Positions 15,900 to 24,453 of a stretch of 38,979 nucleotides of DNA are shown piece after piece. Position 1 is the first letter of the stretch, and each line of letters opens with the position of its first letter. The notes beneath the pieces are model-generated. The model ran no database searches. It was not told where the DNA came from and saw only the letters and a program-made list of their open reading frames with translations. A program made the position numbers and the translations under genes. Source of the stretch: Treponema sp. (lineage in GTDB: Bacteria > Spirochaetota > Spirochaetia > Treponematales > Treponemataceae); the NCBI GenBank assembly GCA_017961705.1, contig JAGCWT010000095.1:1-38979 (forward strand). Direction: 5' to 3'.

Positions 15900-16736
15900 A
15901 TGAACATTTGCTTGTTCAAGCCGGAAGAAATTGGCAAGCCACTGGACATTAAGGACGAAAGGGCAGTCCACCTTCTTAAAATCTTGCACAAGGGCGAGGG
16001 GGATTCCTTTGCGGCCGGAATAATCGGTGGCAAGGCTGGCAGGGCAACAATTACCCGTCTTGATCTGCACGAAGAAAAGTCTGCGGATGGAAGGAAATCC
16101 TTTAAGAAAGGCACCATTTCTTTTGATTTTGTTGGCGAAAGCGACGGAAAACTTCTCTATCCGCTAAAAATGATTGTTGGCTTTCCGCGTCCCATTCAGC
16201 TTAAAAGGCTTTTGCGGGACATGGCGGGGCTTGGCGTTTGCGAGATTCACCTTACGGCTACGGAACTTGGCGAAAAATCCTACCTACAGTCTGATCTTGC
16301 CAGGTCGGATTCTGGCTACGGTATGCTTTTGGAGGGCTGCGAACAGGCTGCAAGTACGCATATTCCCAAGCTTTTTATGCATGATTCGCTTGCAAAGTGC
16401 CTTGATTTTTTGGAAAATGCTGACTTTTGCGTAGGGGGAGCTTCTTCTGCTTCCGCTTCGTCTGCTAGCGGAAAGTTTTTAAAGGCTGCCTTGGACAATG
16501 TTGGTGCTTCGGAAAGCCTTGTTTCTTTTATGGCAAGGAATTGGGGGCAAAACAAAGCCTTGTGCGGTGCCCTTGCGGCAATAGGTAGTGAGCGTGGCTG
16601 GACACAGGGCGAGAGGGCGCTTCTAGAAGAAAGGGGCTACAGCCGTCTTTGCATGGGAAGCCGGGTCTTGCGGACGGAAACAGCTGCTACTGTTGCGGCA
16701 AGCCTTATCCTTGGTGCTATGGGCTTCTTGAATTAG
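15900..16736 (+). CDS. rsmE: 16S rRNA (uracil1498-N3)-methyltransferase RsmE, 278 aa
   Basis: SPOUT-class RNA methyltransferase. The knotted SAM-binding region is seen as AAIGSERGWTQGE (in place of the usual IGPEGGFS..E) and LCMGSRVLRTETAATVA, the strongest family signature. The N-terminal ~75 residues form the PUA-like RNA-binding domain (RAVHLLKILHKGEGD). Acts on U1498 of 16S rRNA. Oddities are a Ser/Ala-rich insertion (about 179-190) before the knot and no visible ribosome site, so it may be translated by coupling with the barrel-protein gene 12 nt upstream. Confidence 0.92.
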   Translation: MNICLFKPEEIGKPLDIKDERAVHLLKILHKGEGDSFAAGIIGGKAGRATITRLDLHEEKSADGRKSFKKGTISFDFVGESDGKLLYPLKMIVGFPRPIQLKRLLRDMAGLGVCEIHLTATELGEKSYLQSDLARSDSGYGMLLEGCEQAASTHIPKLFMHDSLAKCLDFLENADFCVGGASSASASSASGKFLKAALDNVGASESLVSFMARNWGQNKALCGALAAIGSERGWTQGERALLEERGYSRLCMGSRVLRTETAATVAASLILGAMGFLN

Positions 16737-16772
16737 GCGGATGTCTGCACTGGGGCGCTAGGAGAAAAAGTG

Positions 16773-17204
16773 ATGGATAAAGAGAAAGTTGCAATTCTTC
16801 TTATAATATTCGGAGCCGTATGGTGTATAAGCGGAATTGGAATATTTATAAAGGATGAAGTTTTTAAATTGAATGCAATCGAAACAAGTGGAACTGTAGT
16901 CGGTTATGAAGAATATAATAGGCCAAAAAGTTCGGGTTCCACAACAAATTCCAAAACATATTCCATAAAATATTCTTATTTTGATGAGAATGAAATGCAG
17001 CATGTTAAAACAGCATCTGGAGGCTCGTATCCACCAGAATATGAAATTGGTACAAAAATCAAAGTGTTTTACAGTAAAACAGATTTTGACAAAGCAATTT
17101 ATGACAGTAAAACAAATTTATTTTTGTCTTTAGTGTTTGGATTGGGTGGTTTTTTATTTCTTGTAATTGGGATTGTAGTATATAAATATAGGAAAGACAC
17201 ATAA
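16773..17204 (+). CDS. DUF3592-type membrane protein, 143 aa
   Basis: Two membrane helices (about 7-27 and 117-137) flank a beta-rich extracytoplasmic loop with the DUF3592 pattern: TSGTVVGYEEY..YSIKYSYFDENEMQ..SGGSYPPEYEIGTKIKVFYSKTDFDKAIYD. Function of the family is not known. AGGAG lies 8 nt before ATG 16773; a GTG one codon earlier is possible. AT-rich codon use differs from rsmE upstream, so it may be a later arrival. Confidence 0.8.
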   Translation: MDKEKVAILLIIFGAVWCISGIGIFIKDEVFKLNAIETSGTVVGYEEYNRPKSSGSTTNSKTYSIKYSYFDENEMQHVKTASGGSYPPEYEIGTKIKVFYSKTDFDKAIYDSKTNLFLSLVFGLGGFLFLVIGIVVYKYRKDT

Positions 17205-17284
17205 TATGGTTTTCAAAACCGTTTTTTCGGTCTAAAATATAACTTAAGCGATAATTTTTGCGATTTGCGTGGTCATGGTAATAT

Positions 17285-18094
17285 ATGGATAATGCTTCTC
17301 TAAAAGATATGCTTTTGGACATTCAGGAGTCAAAGCTTGAATTCACCGTTACAATGACGGGAAAGGAGAGCAAGAGGGTAAACGGTCTTTACAAGCCGGA
17401 AACCAGGGAAATACTCCTTCACAACAAGAATTTTAAGACGGACAGCGAGCTTATTTATACTGCCGTCCACGAATACACCCATCACCTTATAAACGAAGAA
17501 AACATCGTGGCAAACGGAGGAAGGGAACCTCCCCACCAGGCAAGGAGCCACACAAACTACTTCTGGGCAAAATTCCATGCCCTGTTGGAAGTTGCAGAAG
17601 AGAAGGGCTACTACAAGATTGACCTTTCTTCTTCCCCCGAGCTGGAGGAACTTACCAAGGAAATCCGCGAAAAATACATTGTGCCCAACGGCCGCCTTAT
17701 GCAAGAATTTGGCAAAAAACTCATTCAGGCACACGCACTTTGCGAAAAGTCCAACATACGCTACGAGGACTATCTGGACAGGGTTTTGCAGCTTCCAAGA
17801 ACCACCGCAAAGACGGTAGCCCAGGTTGGAACTTTGCCAACGGAAGACGCAGACCTTGGCTTTGACAACATGAAAATCGTAGCGGGAATAAAAAAGCCGG
17901 ATGAAAGGGCAAAGGCTCAGGAAGCCATAAAAAGTGGAAAAAGCCCCGACAGCGTAATTGCAATGATGAAGAAAAAAGCATCCGAGACGGATCCCAAGAC
18001 CAAGCTGGAAAAGGAAAGGGACCGCCTTACAAAAACAATAAATGAACTGACTCACCGTCTTGAATTTGTGGAGGAAAGCCTTGCAAACCTTTAA
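17285..18094 (+). CDS. Putative zinc metalloprotease-like protein with coiled-coil tail, 269 aa
   Basis: Residues 60-68 AVHEYTHHL contain HEYTH (His62, Glu63, His66), a gluzincin-type HExxH zinc site. His89 in RSHTNYFWAKF is placed like the third ligand of SprT-like proteases. The tail (about 235-269) is a charged coiled coil. No signal peptide, so cytoplasmic. No good ribosome site before the ATG. It overlaps the next gene by 14 nt and begins a three-gene unit with a secreted protein and rsmG. The protease function is inferred only from the motif. Confidence 0.7.
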   Translation: MDNASLKDMLLDIQESKLEFTVTMTGKESKRVNGLYKPETREILLHNKNFKTDSELIYTAVHEYTHHLINEENIVANGGREPPHQARSHTNYFWAKFHALLEVAEEKGYYKIDLSSSPELEELTKEIREKYIVPNGRLMQEFGKKLIQAHALCEKSNIRYEDYLDRVLQLPRTTAKTVAQVGTLPTEDADLGFDNMKIVAGIKKPDERAKAQEAIKSGKSPDSVIAMMKKKASETDPKTKLEKERDRLTKTINELTHRLEFVEESLANL

Positions 18095-18887
18095 AAAAAT
18101 CGTTTCTGTAGCCGCATTCGTTATGATTGCCGTCCCGTCTGCCCTTGCCCAGTCTTCGGTAAGCTCTGTATCCTCACCGGAAATGCCGTCTGTTTCCGCA
18201 CCCACACTGGGAAGCGGTTTTTATGTGCCCGGTAACCCAAAGAATTCCCCATATACTGGAAGACCCAGCAGGGGGCAAAAAGCAAAGAGCGAAGGTCACA
18301 AAAAAGTTCGTCCTTCTTTGAACGGAAGCCTAAAGGGTGATCCAGCCCTTGATGCCGAAATTTCCGAAAGTGAACAGATAGCGCGTGACCTTGCACAGAG
18401 CGCAGCCTATCTTTCTGGCCAGGAGCGTGACGACTTGCTAAAAGCCCTGCAGAACTACCAGACTGCATCTGAAAAGCTCCGCAAAGAAAACGGTGAAACT
18501 GCGGCTAGTTCCAAAAAAGCCCGTCTTTTGCGTTTTACCGTTGGAGGAAAGGACATACTCCAGTCATGCCGTTCAGTCTATGTTTCCGATGTGCTTCAGG
18601 ACGGAACCTTTGTTGTTACTGGTGACAGGACTTGCCAGGGCAGCGGTGAAAACTTGGACGAGATTTTCTACATACGCTTTACCGCAACCCCACAAAAGGC
18701 AGACCTAAAGAATTACAGCGCATGTACTTACGTAACCCAGTCAAAGGAAAATGAAGAAAGTGGCCTTTACCGCATGAGCCGCCTTAACAGCCTGGAAGCA
18801 AACCGTACCGGCCATCTTGTAACGCTAAAAACTTCGGCAGATGAAGAAGACATAGACCTTCTGATTGACCTGGGAGTTGAAAATTGA
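18081..18887 (+). CDS. Secreted protein of unknown function, 268 aa, TTG start
   Basis: The start is taken as TTG 18081 because GGAGG lies 7 nt upstream and because this gives a clean signal peptide (MQTFKKIVSVAAFVMIAVPSALA, cut before QSS). After a Ser/Pro-rich low-complexity linker (about 25-75) there is a helical region (95-150) and a beta-rich C-terminal domain (150-268) without known motifs. It overlaps the 3' end of the metalloprotease-like gene and ends 4 nt into rsmG, so the three are co-translated. Confidence 0.7.
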   Translation: MQTFKKIVSVAAFVMIAVPSALAQSSVSSVSSPEMPSVSAPTLGSGFYVPGNPKNSPYTGRPSRGQKAKSEGHKKVRPSLNGSLKGDPALDAEISESEQIARDLAQSAAYLSGQERDDLLKALQNYQTASEKLRKENGETAASSKKARLLRFTVGGKDILQSCRSVYVSDVLQDGTFVVTGDRTCQGSGENLDEIFYIRFTATPQKADLKNYSACTYVTQSKENEESGLYRMSRLNSLEANRTGHLVTLKTSADEEDIDLLIDLGVEN

Positions 18888-19549
18888 GCGGAGAAGAGTC
18901 TAAGCTTTTTGAAGGGGCAAAAAAACTGGGTCTTGAACTTTCAGACGGACAGTTTTCCGCTCTGCAAAGCTACACCGAGCAGGTCCTTGAATTCAACAAG
19001 GGCTACAACCTGATGAAGGCAGAAAGCCGCGATGAATTTGAAGTGAACCACATACTGGACAGCCTTGCCGCTTGCCAAGCAATAGAGTCCCTTGCAAAGA
19101 CCCTTTCTGATGCGGGAAAAGAGGTAAGGATTGGTGACATTGGAAGCGGTGGCGGTTGCCCGGGAATTCCTCTTGCCATAGCCTTTCCCCAGTATTCATT
19201 CACGCTGGTTGAACGCATGGAAAAGCGCTGTGTCTTTTTGCAGCAGGTCGTCACTTCGCTAAATCTTAAGAATGCAAAGGTTCTCTGCCTTCAAGCGGAC
19301 AAGGTAAAGCCAGAGTCTTTTACAATAGAAGTATTCCGCGCATTCCACCCCTTTGACACAAAGATAACCAAGCTTCTTCTAAAAATGCTTTGCAAAGGTG
19401 GTTTTATAGCTGCCTACAAGGCCCGTTCAGAAAAAATCGCCTTGGAAATGGAAGCCATAAGCTTTATGGTTCCTTCCTACAAAAAAATAGCGCTCACAGT
19501 TCCTTTTTTGGAAGACCATGAGCGCAATCTTGTCGTGATTCAAAAATAA
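18884..19549 (+). CDS. rsmG: 16S rRNA (guanine527-N7)-methyltransferase RsmG, 221 aa
   Basis: Rossmann-fold SAM methyltransferase with the RsmG (GidB) signature IGDIGSGGGCPGIPLAIAFP, preceded by YNLMKAESRDEFEVNHILDSLA and followed by LVERMEKRCVFLQQVV. It methylates G527 of 16S rRNA; loss gives low-level streptomycin resistance in other bacteria. Starts at TTG 18884, overlapping the upstream stop (TTGA) with GGGAG 8 nt before. It is not next to mnmG here, unlike in many genomes. Confidence 0.93.
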   Translation: MSGEESKLFEGAKKLGLELSDGQFSALQSYTEQVLEFNKGYNLMKAESRDEFEVNHILDSLAACQAIESLAKTLSDAGKEVRIGDIGSGGGCPGIPLAIAFPQYSFTLVERMEKRCVFLQQVVTSLNLKNAKVLCLQADKVKPESFTIEVFRAFHPFDTKITKLLLKMLCKGGFIAAYKARSEKIALEMEAISFMVPSYKKIALTVPFLEDHERNLVVIQK

Positions 19550-19568
19550 ACTTTGGCCAATAAGTTTT
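19548..19568. terminator. Weak bidirectional hairpin between convergent genes
   Basis: AAACTT (19548-19553) pairs with AAGTTT (19562-19567), with a short T-run beside it, in the 17-nt gap between the rsmG stop and the stop of the opposing TPR gene. The stem is short, so a terminator role is only possible. Confidence 0.3.
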
Positions 19569-20913
19569 AGCCCACCTGCTTGAGCAAGGTAGTAAGCTGG
19601 TTCTTTTCTATAAGGTCAAGCGGGCGGCCCTCTATGTACCTGCGGGCTTCTTCCGTAAAGTCTCCAGCCGTAACGCATATTCCTCGGTCTGCCTTTGTGT
19701 CGTGCAAGTGGCCGTGGAAGTCGCGTACAAAAAGCTCTCCTGTTGAACCGGTCGTCCTAAAGAAGCGGAAGATTTCGCTGTCCGAGAATTTTGGGGAATC
19801 AACTTCAAGAACAAAGTCCGTAAAGACCTGCCCCATATTTATGTCCATGAATTTAAGCTGTGAATCCTTGTAGTAAGCCTGAATAACCTTGCGGCACAAG
19901 GCAACAAAGTCTCCCGTACCCGCAGTAAGGTAAAGCTGAAGGTTGGAGTTCTGGCTAAGCTCCTGGTAGCGGGCAATAAGGGCATTAACGTCCTTGTAGT
20001 TTGAATTGATAAAGCGGATTTCCTTAAGCTGGATAAGGCCGTTGCTAAGCTGGTTCTTTGCAAAGTAGGCCTGGGCAAGCTTGTAGCGGATTTCCATCTT
20101 TATGTCATCTTCCGTATTCTCGTGCTTTAGGCCAATCTGAAGGTCTGTTATGGCGTTGTCAAATTCGCCAATGCTAAGGTGGTAGACACCCGCCTGCAAA
20201 CAAGAGCGTGCTCCGTAAACCGGGTCTGCCCTAAGGTGCATGAACACTTTTATTGCCTTGTCTCCGTGACCTTCCTGGGTCATTGCGTCTGCCATGCAGT
20301 AGAGGGCATCCTTGTTGGCAGGGTCTTCTATAAGCGCCTTCTTAAAGCAGGGAAGGCTGTCGTGGTAGTGGTGCGAATTGTAGTAGCTCTGACCAAGAAG
20401 CAAATTTACCCCGCTGGCGTCTGGCCGTGCAATAAGGGCTTTCTTTAGGCAGGGAACAGCCTTGTCGTACTGCTTTGCCTTTACAAGTGCGTAGCCCATA
20501 AAATAGTTGGACTCAAAATCGTGGGGATCCTTCTGGTAGGCAAGCGAAAGAGAAATCATGGCTTCTTCCATCTTGTCCAGTTCCAGGGCGCAAATTCCTG
20601 CCCTTAGGAATGCCTTGTAGGAGTCAACGTCAATGTCCGTCTTGGAAATCTTAGAAAGCTGGGAATAGATTGGAAAGGCTTTTTCCCAGAGGTTGCTGGT
20701 AAAGTAAAGGTCTCCCAAAGCCTTTAGGGCTGCGGCATCATTGGGGTTCTTGGCAAGGTGCCTGTTGGCCTGCTTGATAATCTGAGCCTGGCTCTTTTTT
20801 GACCTTGCAGGTTTCTTTTCGGAACGTTCCGAATTCCTCATGTTGGGAACAAAGAGAAGAAATGCGAATATGCCAATTATAACAACAGCAGCTATAAGGT
20901 ATGGAATGACCAT
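19567..20913 (-). CDS. Membrane-anchored TPR protein with Mrr-like C-terminal domain, 448 aa
   Basis: One N-terminal membrane helix (about 3-22), a basic linker, then at least seven tetratricopeptide repeats (about 50-320, e.g. AALKALGDLYFTSNLWEKAFPIY, FESNYFMGYALVKAKQYDKAVPCLKKAL). The last ~115 residues resemble the Mrr/restriction-endonuclease-like fold: DFVALCRKVIQAYY, then GELFVRDF and the Mrr hallmark KADRGICVTAGDFTEEARRYIEGRPLDLIEKNQL. The catalytic Q/ExK of active Mrr is replaced by FVRD, so nuclease activity is doubtful. Start has an AAGGGG site. Role unknown; possibly a scaffold at the inner membrane. Confidence 0.8.
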   Translation of the reverse strand: MVIPYLIAAVVIIGIFAFLLFVPNMRNSERSEKKPARSKKSQAQIIKQANRHLAKNPNDAAALKALGDLYFTSNLWEKAFPIYSQLSKISKTDIDVDSYKAFLRAGICALELDKMEEAMISLSLAYQKDPHDFESNYFMGYALVKAKQYDKAVPCLKKALIARPDASGVNLLLGQSYYNSHHYHDSLPCFKKALIEDPANKDALYCMADAMTQEGHGDKAIKVFMHLRADPVYGARSCLQAGVYHLSIGEFDNAITDLQIGLKHENTEDDIKMEIRYKLAQAYFAKNQLSNGLIQLKEIRFINSNYKDVNALIARYQELSQNSNLQLYLTAGTGDFVALCRKVIQAYYKDSQLKFMDINMGQVFTDFVLEVDSPKFSDSEIFRFFRTTGSTGELFVRDFHGHLHDTKADRGICVTAGDFTEEARRYIEGRPLDLIEKNQLTTLLKQVG

Positions 20914-21183
20914 AAAAAATACCCCTTTTACAAGTCTTTAAAACAAAGATTCCTTCTTGTATATCGGCCAGAAGATGCAATAAGTTGAATTGCTACCACC
21001 CTGAGGTTGCATACAAAAGCACGGCAGGGATTGGAGCACCGCCGTAGGCGTTCCCGCAGGGAATGGAGGGGTAGGGCCCCCGGAAGTGCGGAAAGCCCCT
21101 CAAAAATGGCATGACTTTCTTTCCTCCAAAAACAGGGGCGGGAACATACAAAAGCGCCGCAAAATTCCCCGGAAAAAATCCTG
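20914..21183 (+). repeat. Intergenic region holding dispersed repeat copy 5
   Basis: 21020-21101 matches the GC-rich repeat: GGGATTGGAGCACCGCCGTAGG, AATGGAGGGGTAGGGCCCCC and GGAAGTGCGGAAAGCCCCTC correspond in order to blocks of copies 2 and 4, with more divergence. It lies between two minus-strand genes. No other signal seen in the gap. Confidence 0.6.
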
Positions 21184-22356
21184 CTATTTGCGGGAACACT
21201 CCGCCACAAAACCGCTTATCTTGTCCAAGGCAGTCTTTATTTTTTCTACGGAAGTGGCGTAGCAGCAGCGTATGTGACCTTCACCGCCAGCTCCAAAGAC
21301 ATTGCCCGGAACAACAGCCACGTTCAGCTTTTCAAAGACCTGAAGGGCAAACTGTTCGCTTGTAAGGCCAGTGGAAGTTATGTCCGGGAAGAGGTAGAAG
21401 GCACCCTTTGGCTCTGGGACGGGAAGACCCATGTCGTTAAAAGCCTTAACCATAAGGTTACGCCTCTGCTGGTAAGAAACGCGCATCTTTTCAACTTCGC
21501 TCCAGCCGTTCTTAAGACCTTCCAAAGCCGCATACTGGCTCATAATCGGAGCGCAGATTGTGTTGTAGCCGTGAAGCTTTATAATCTGCTCGCAAACATC
21601 TTCCGGGGCAGCAATATAGCCTATTCTCCAGCCGGTCATGGCAAAAGACTTGGAAAAACCGTTCAGCACGATTGTGTAGTCCTTCATTCCGGGGAAAGAA
21701 CCAATGGAAGTATGCTTTGTGTCCTCGTAGGTAAGCTCACAGTAAATCTCGTCGCTAATAACCCAAATCTTGTGCTTCTTTACAACCTCGGCAATCTTGG
21801 CAAGTTCACCTGCCGGAATTATAGTGCCTGTAGGATTGTTGGGCGAACAAATCATAAGGGCCTTGGTCTTGGGAGTGACAAGCTTTTCAATTTCTTCTGC
21901 CGTTGGGTAAAAGCCTGTCTTTCCTGTGTTAAGGTGTACAACCTTTGCACCCGCAAGATTTGCAAGCGTCGTGTAGTTAACATAGCAAGGCTCGCTAACG
22001 ATAATCTCGTCCCCAGGGTTAAGGATGCACCTTAGAGATGCGTCAACACCTTCGGATGCTCCAACCGTTATGATAATTTCCTTCTGCGGATTGTAGCGCA
22101 TGGAATATCCTTCAAGGTACTTTGCTATCTCTTCGCGGAGTTCAATCAAGCCCCAGTTGCTGGTATAGCTTGTGTGACCCTGCTCAAGATGGTAAAAAGC
22201 CTCTTCGCGCATTGCCCATGGGGTAGGAAAGTCCGGCTCTCCAACCGAAAGCGAAATAACGTCATCGTGGCCAATAAGCATTTCAAAGAATTTGCGGATG
22301 CCGCTTGGCGGTGTTTCAACCATTGCCCTGCTGAATTTATCTTCTCTTGGATTCAT
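21184..22356 (-). CDS. Class I/II PLP-dependent aminotransferase, 390 aa
   Basis: Fold-type I aminotransferase of the aspartate/aromatic/alanine group. Visible residues: SPNNPTG (Asn174), SDEIYCEL (Asp202, Tyr205), NGFSKSFAMTGWRIGY with the PLP Schiff-base Lys236, and Arg363 in GHIRCCYA for substrate carboxylate binding. N-terminal ISLSVGEPDFPTP is typical. Exact amino donor cannot be read from sequence. It overlaps the upstream Lrp/AsnC regulator gene by 4 nt (ATGA), a pairing common for aminotransferases controlled by their own Lrp-family sensor. Confidence 0.92.
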   Translation of the reverse strand: MNPREDKFSRAMVETPPSGIRKFFEMLIGHDDVISLSVGEPDFPTPWAMREEAFYHLEQGHTSYTSNWGLIELREEIAKYLEGYSMRYNPQKEIIITVGASEGVDASLRCILNPGDEIIVSEPCYVNYTTLANLAGAKVVHLNTGKTGFYPTAEEIEKLVTPKTKALMICSPNNPTGTIIPAGELAKIAEVVKKHKIWVISDEIYCELTYEDTKHTSIGSFPGMKDYTIVLNGFSKSFAMTGWRIGYIAAPEDVCEQIIKLHGYNTICAPIMSQYAALEGLKNGWSEVEKMRVSYQQRRNLMVKAFNDMGLPVPEPKGAFYLFPDITSTGLTSEQFALQVFEKLNVAVVPGNVFGAGGEGHIRCCYATSVEKIKTALDKISGFVAECSRK

Positions 22357-22847
22357 GCTACAACTCCTTCACGGCTGTCTGAACGCTGCTCAACATAGAC
22401 AATGTCGTTTTCTTTATATGTCTTAAGAATAAAATGTGTCTTTGTGGAACGCACACCCTCCAGTGTGGAAAGCTTCCTTGCAACAAAAGAAGCCACCTCC
22501 TGCAAAGAGTCGCCCTCAATGATAACCTTAAGGTCGTAGCCTCCGCTCATAAGGTAAAGGGACTTAACCTGTGGAAAGCGGTAGATGCGGTCTGCAATAC
22601 CGTCAAAACCATGCTCCCTCTGCGGCTGAACCTGAATCTCTATCTCTGCCTTAACCTTTTCCTTGGCGGTACTGTCCTTCTCTGGATTAACAATGGCGGC
22701 ATACTTCATGATAATACCGTCATTCTCTAGCTTGCGGATAATAGCCTCAACTTCTTCCGGCTTCTTCTTAGTCATAGCCGAAATATCTTCTATAGAAATG
22801 CGCGCGTTGTCCCGCAGCAAATTCAGTATTTCTTCAGAACCGTCCAT
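22353..22847 (-). CDS. Lrp/AsnC-family regulator, 164 aa
   Basis: N-terminal winged helix-turn-helix (EEILNLLRDNARISIEDISAMTKKKPEEVEAIIRKLENDGII) followed by a RAM effector domain (about 75-150: AEIEIQVQPQREHGFDGIADRIYRFPQVKSLYLMSGGYDLKVIIEG). Members sense amino acids and act locally or globally. It has a GGAGG site and is coupled to the aminotransferase gene, which it probably regulates together with itself. The ~15-residue C-terminal extension is basic and acidic and not part of the standard fold. Confidence 0.9.
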   Translation of the reverse strand: MDGSEEILNLLRDNARISIEDISAMTKKKPEEVEAIIRKLENDGIIMKYAAIVNPEKDSTAKEKVKAEIEIQVQPQREHGFDGIADRIYRFPQVKSLYLMSGGYDLKVIIEGDSLQEVASFVARKLSTLEGVRSTKTHFILKTYKENDIVYVEQRSDSREGVVA

Positions 22848-23145
22848 AAAAACCTCCGGAAAGCATACAACTTCTGCTAGATTACCGTATTTTTAATAAG
22901 ATTACAAGGGAAGCAAATCGCCGCAGCTTAATCTCTCTCTTTTTCTCTTCTTCTTCTGGAGCCGCCTTAATGGTTAAACTGTGCCCGGCACTCCGTGTCC
23001 GGTCAGACTCCATGCAATTTCTACCCGCTTTCCAGGGTTTCGGCTCTCGCCTCCATTGCCTTACGGCAACGCGTTCCGCGCCCTTCCAATCGGGGCTAGG
23101 CGTGTGGCAAGAAAGGACAGGGCAGGTTCAGCACAAGAGTTCCGC
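22848..23145 (-). repeat. Intergenic region holding dispersed repeat copy 6
   Basis: 22981-23100, read on the minus strand, gives CCTAGCCCCGATTGGAAGGG, CGCGGAACGCGTTGCC, and AAACCCTGGAAAGCGGG, then (22981-23002) the CCGGACACGGAGTGCCGGGC hairpin word also present after copy 4. The remainder is a pyrimidine-rich stretch (22930-22960) and no gene. Confidence 0.7.
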
Positions 23146-24378
23146 TTAATACAAAAATCCAAATAGCCACAATGGGATTTTTGAACCGCTGCCAGTTTCT
23201 ATTCCGTCTGCTGCAACAAAGGCATTTTTCAGATTTTTTATTTGCTCCCCACTTTTACTTTTCCCACCGCATTCGATTGTGTATTTATCGTTTACAAAGA
23301 AATCACTTGATTCTGAAAATTCTACCGACTGATTATACGAAAGCTGGTTGACTAAAAAAGTTTCCCTCACATTTCCCGCATCTGCATTTTCACCTTGATA
23401 CAAATACATCAGGTTTGTATTTTCAAGAAAAACTTTGTCTGGTTTTTGTAGCGAACTTACACCTTTCAAATCTTTAAATAAGGAATAAATCAATTTTGCA
23501 TCTGCAAGGCTTTTTAAATAAGAAATCAGTGTAGCCCTGTTTAACTCCATGGCACCGGCTATCTTTGAAGCGTTAAGCGTGAATGGCGAGCTTTCAGCAA
23601 TTATTGCCAGAAGCTTTTTGATTTTTGGAACATAGGCTATGTCTATTTTTCTTAAAAGCGGAAGCTCCACATCCAAAATCATGTTTATGGTTTCTTCAAG
23701 TTTCATGTAGTAAGTATCCAGCCCTTCAGTAAAAAAAGGATAATACCCGGTTTTTAGATATTCATTAAAGTGTTCGAATGGCCTTACTTTACCGCAAATG
23801 TCAAACGCATGCCTTGAATGATTCTTCAGAATTTCTTCCAAAGATAATGCCTTAAAATCACTTCCTGTTTTTAGATTCAAGAATTCCCTAAACGAAAGAC
23901 CCTGCATGTTGTACATTACAGGACGCCGGCTTAAATCAGCGCGGGCATCAAGAATCTGTAGGAGTGAAGAGCCGGTAAAAACAACCTTCAGTTCAGGATA
24001 ATCATCATAAATGTTTTTAATGTATATAGGCCAGTCTTCATATCTGTGAACTTCATCCACGTAAAGAATTTTTCCGCCATTTTTTGAGAAAGATTCAGCA
24101 AGGTCAAGCAATGAATTTTTTGCAAACCAGATGTTGTCAAGGCTCACAAATAGAGCTTTCCCGCAAGATACCAAATCCATGTGATTGTTTTTAAGATGCT
24201 GGAGAAGCAGTGTTGTCTTTCCGCAGCCTCTGGCACCTTTTATTCCAATCAGACGGGAATTCCAGTTGATTTTTTTATCGATTGACCTGACAAATGTCTC
24301 TTTTGCATTTCTGATTCTTTTTGCAGAGATTTCCATCAGATGCGAATAATCTATCATCATAGATACATGATACTTCAT
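23146..24378 (-). CDS. AAA+ ATPase with DUF4143 C-terminal domain, about 410 aa
   Basis: Walker A GARGCGKTTLL, Walker B KILYVDEVHRY, sensor KVVFTGSS followed by the arginine-rich ADLSRRP turn, then the LSFREFL segment; the C-terminal third holds the winged helix and nuclease-like DUF4143 region (ENTNLMYLY..VRETFLVNQL..FFVNDKYTIECGGKSKS). This is the common 'ATP-binding/DUF4143' family of uncertain function, often found in mobile or defence-adjacent positions. The frame extends to 24408, but a promoter overlaps those codons; 24378 or 24360 are likelier starts. It is more AT-rich than its neighbours, suggesting later acquisition. Confidence 0.85.
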   Translation of the reverse strand: MKYHVSMMIDYSHLMEISAKRIRNAKETFVRSIDKKINWNSRLIGIKGARGCGKTTLLLQHLKNNHMDLVSCGKALFVSLDNIWFAKNSLLDLAESFSKNGGKILYVDEVHRYEDWPIYIKNIYDDYPELKVVFTGSSLLQILDARADLSRRPVMYNMQGLSFREFLNLKTGSDFKALSLEEILKNHSRHAFDICGKVRPFEHFNEYLKTGYYPFFTEGLDTYYMKLEETINMILDVELPLLRKIDIAYVPKIKKLLAIIAESSPFTLNASKIAGAMELNRATLISYLKSLADAKLIYSLFKDLKGVSSLQKPDKVFLENTNLMYLYQGENADAGNVRETFLVNQLSYNQSVEFSESSDFFVNDKYTIECGGKSKSGEQIKNLKNAFVAADGIETGSGSKIPLWLFGFLY

Positions 24379-24389
24379 AAAGTACAAAT

Positions 24390-24419
24390 TGTATAGTCCA
24401 ATAAACAAAATTTATGCAA
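24390..24419 (-). promoter_or_regulatory. Probable promoter of the DUF4143 ATPase gene
   Basis: Minus-strand -35 TTGCAT (24419-24414), 18-nt spacer, -10 TATACA (24395-24390), 11 nt before ATG 24378. The word ATACAATTT occurs twice here, 28 nt or so apart, and might be a binding site. Confidence 0.4.
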
Positions 24420-24453
24420 AATTGTATATCAGGCTCTACAAAAAGTGTTCTGG

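Noticed and set aside
15063..16070. 335-codon open frame on the minus strand
   Set aside because: It lies antisense to the outer-membrane protein and rsmE, which have signal peptide, motifs and a promoter; its own product has no motif and runs into a structured repeat.
17330..18205. 291-codon open frame on the minus strand
   Set aside because: Antisense to the HExxH protein; Cys/Phe-rich product typical of a shadow frame, no ribosome site.
21274..22035. 253-codon + frame opposite the aminotransferase
   Set aside because: Shadow of a gene with all PLP-enzyme residues in place.
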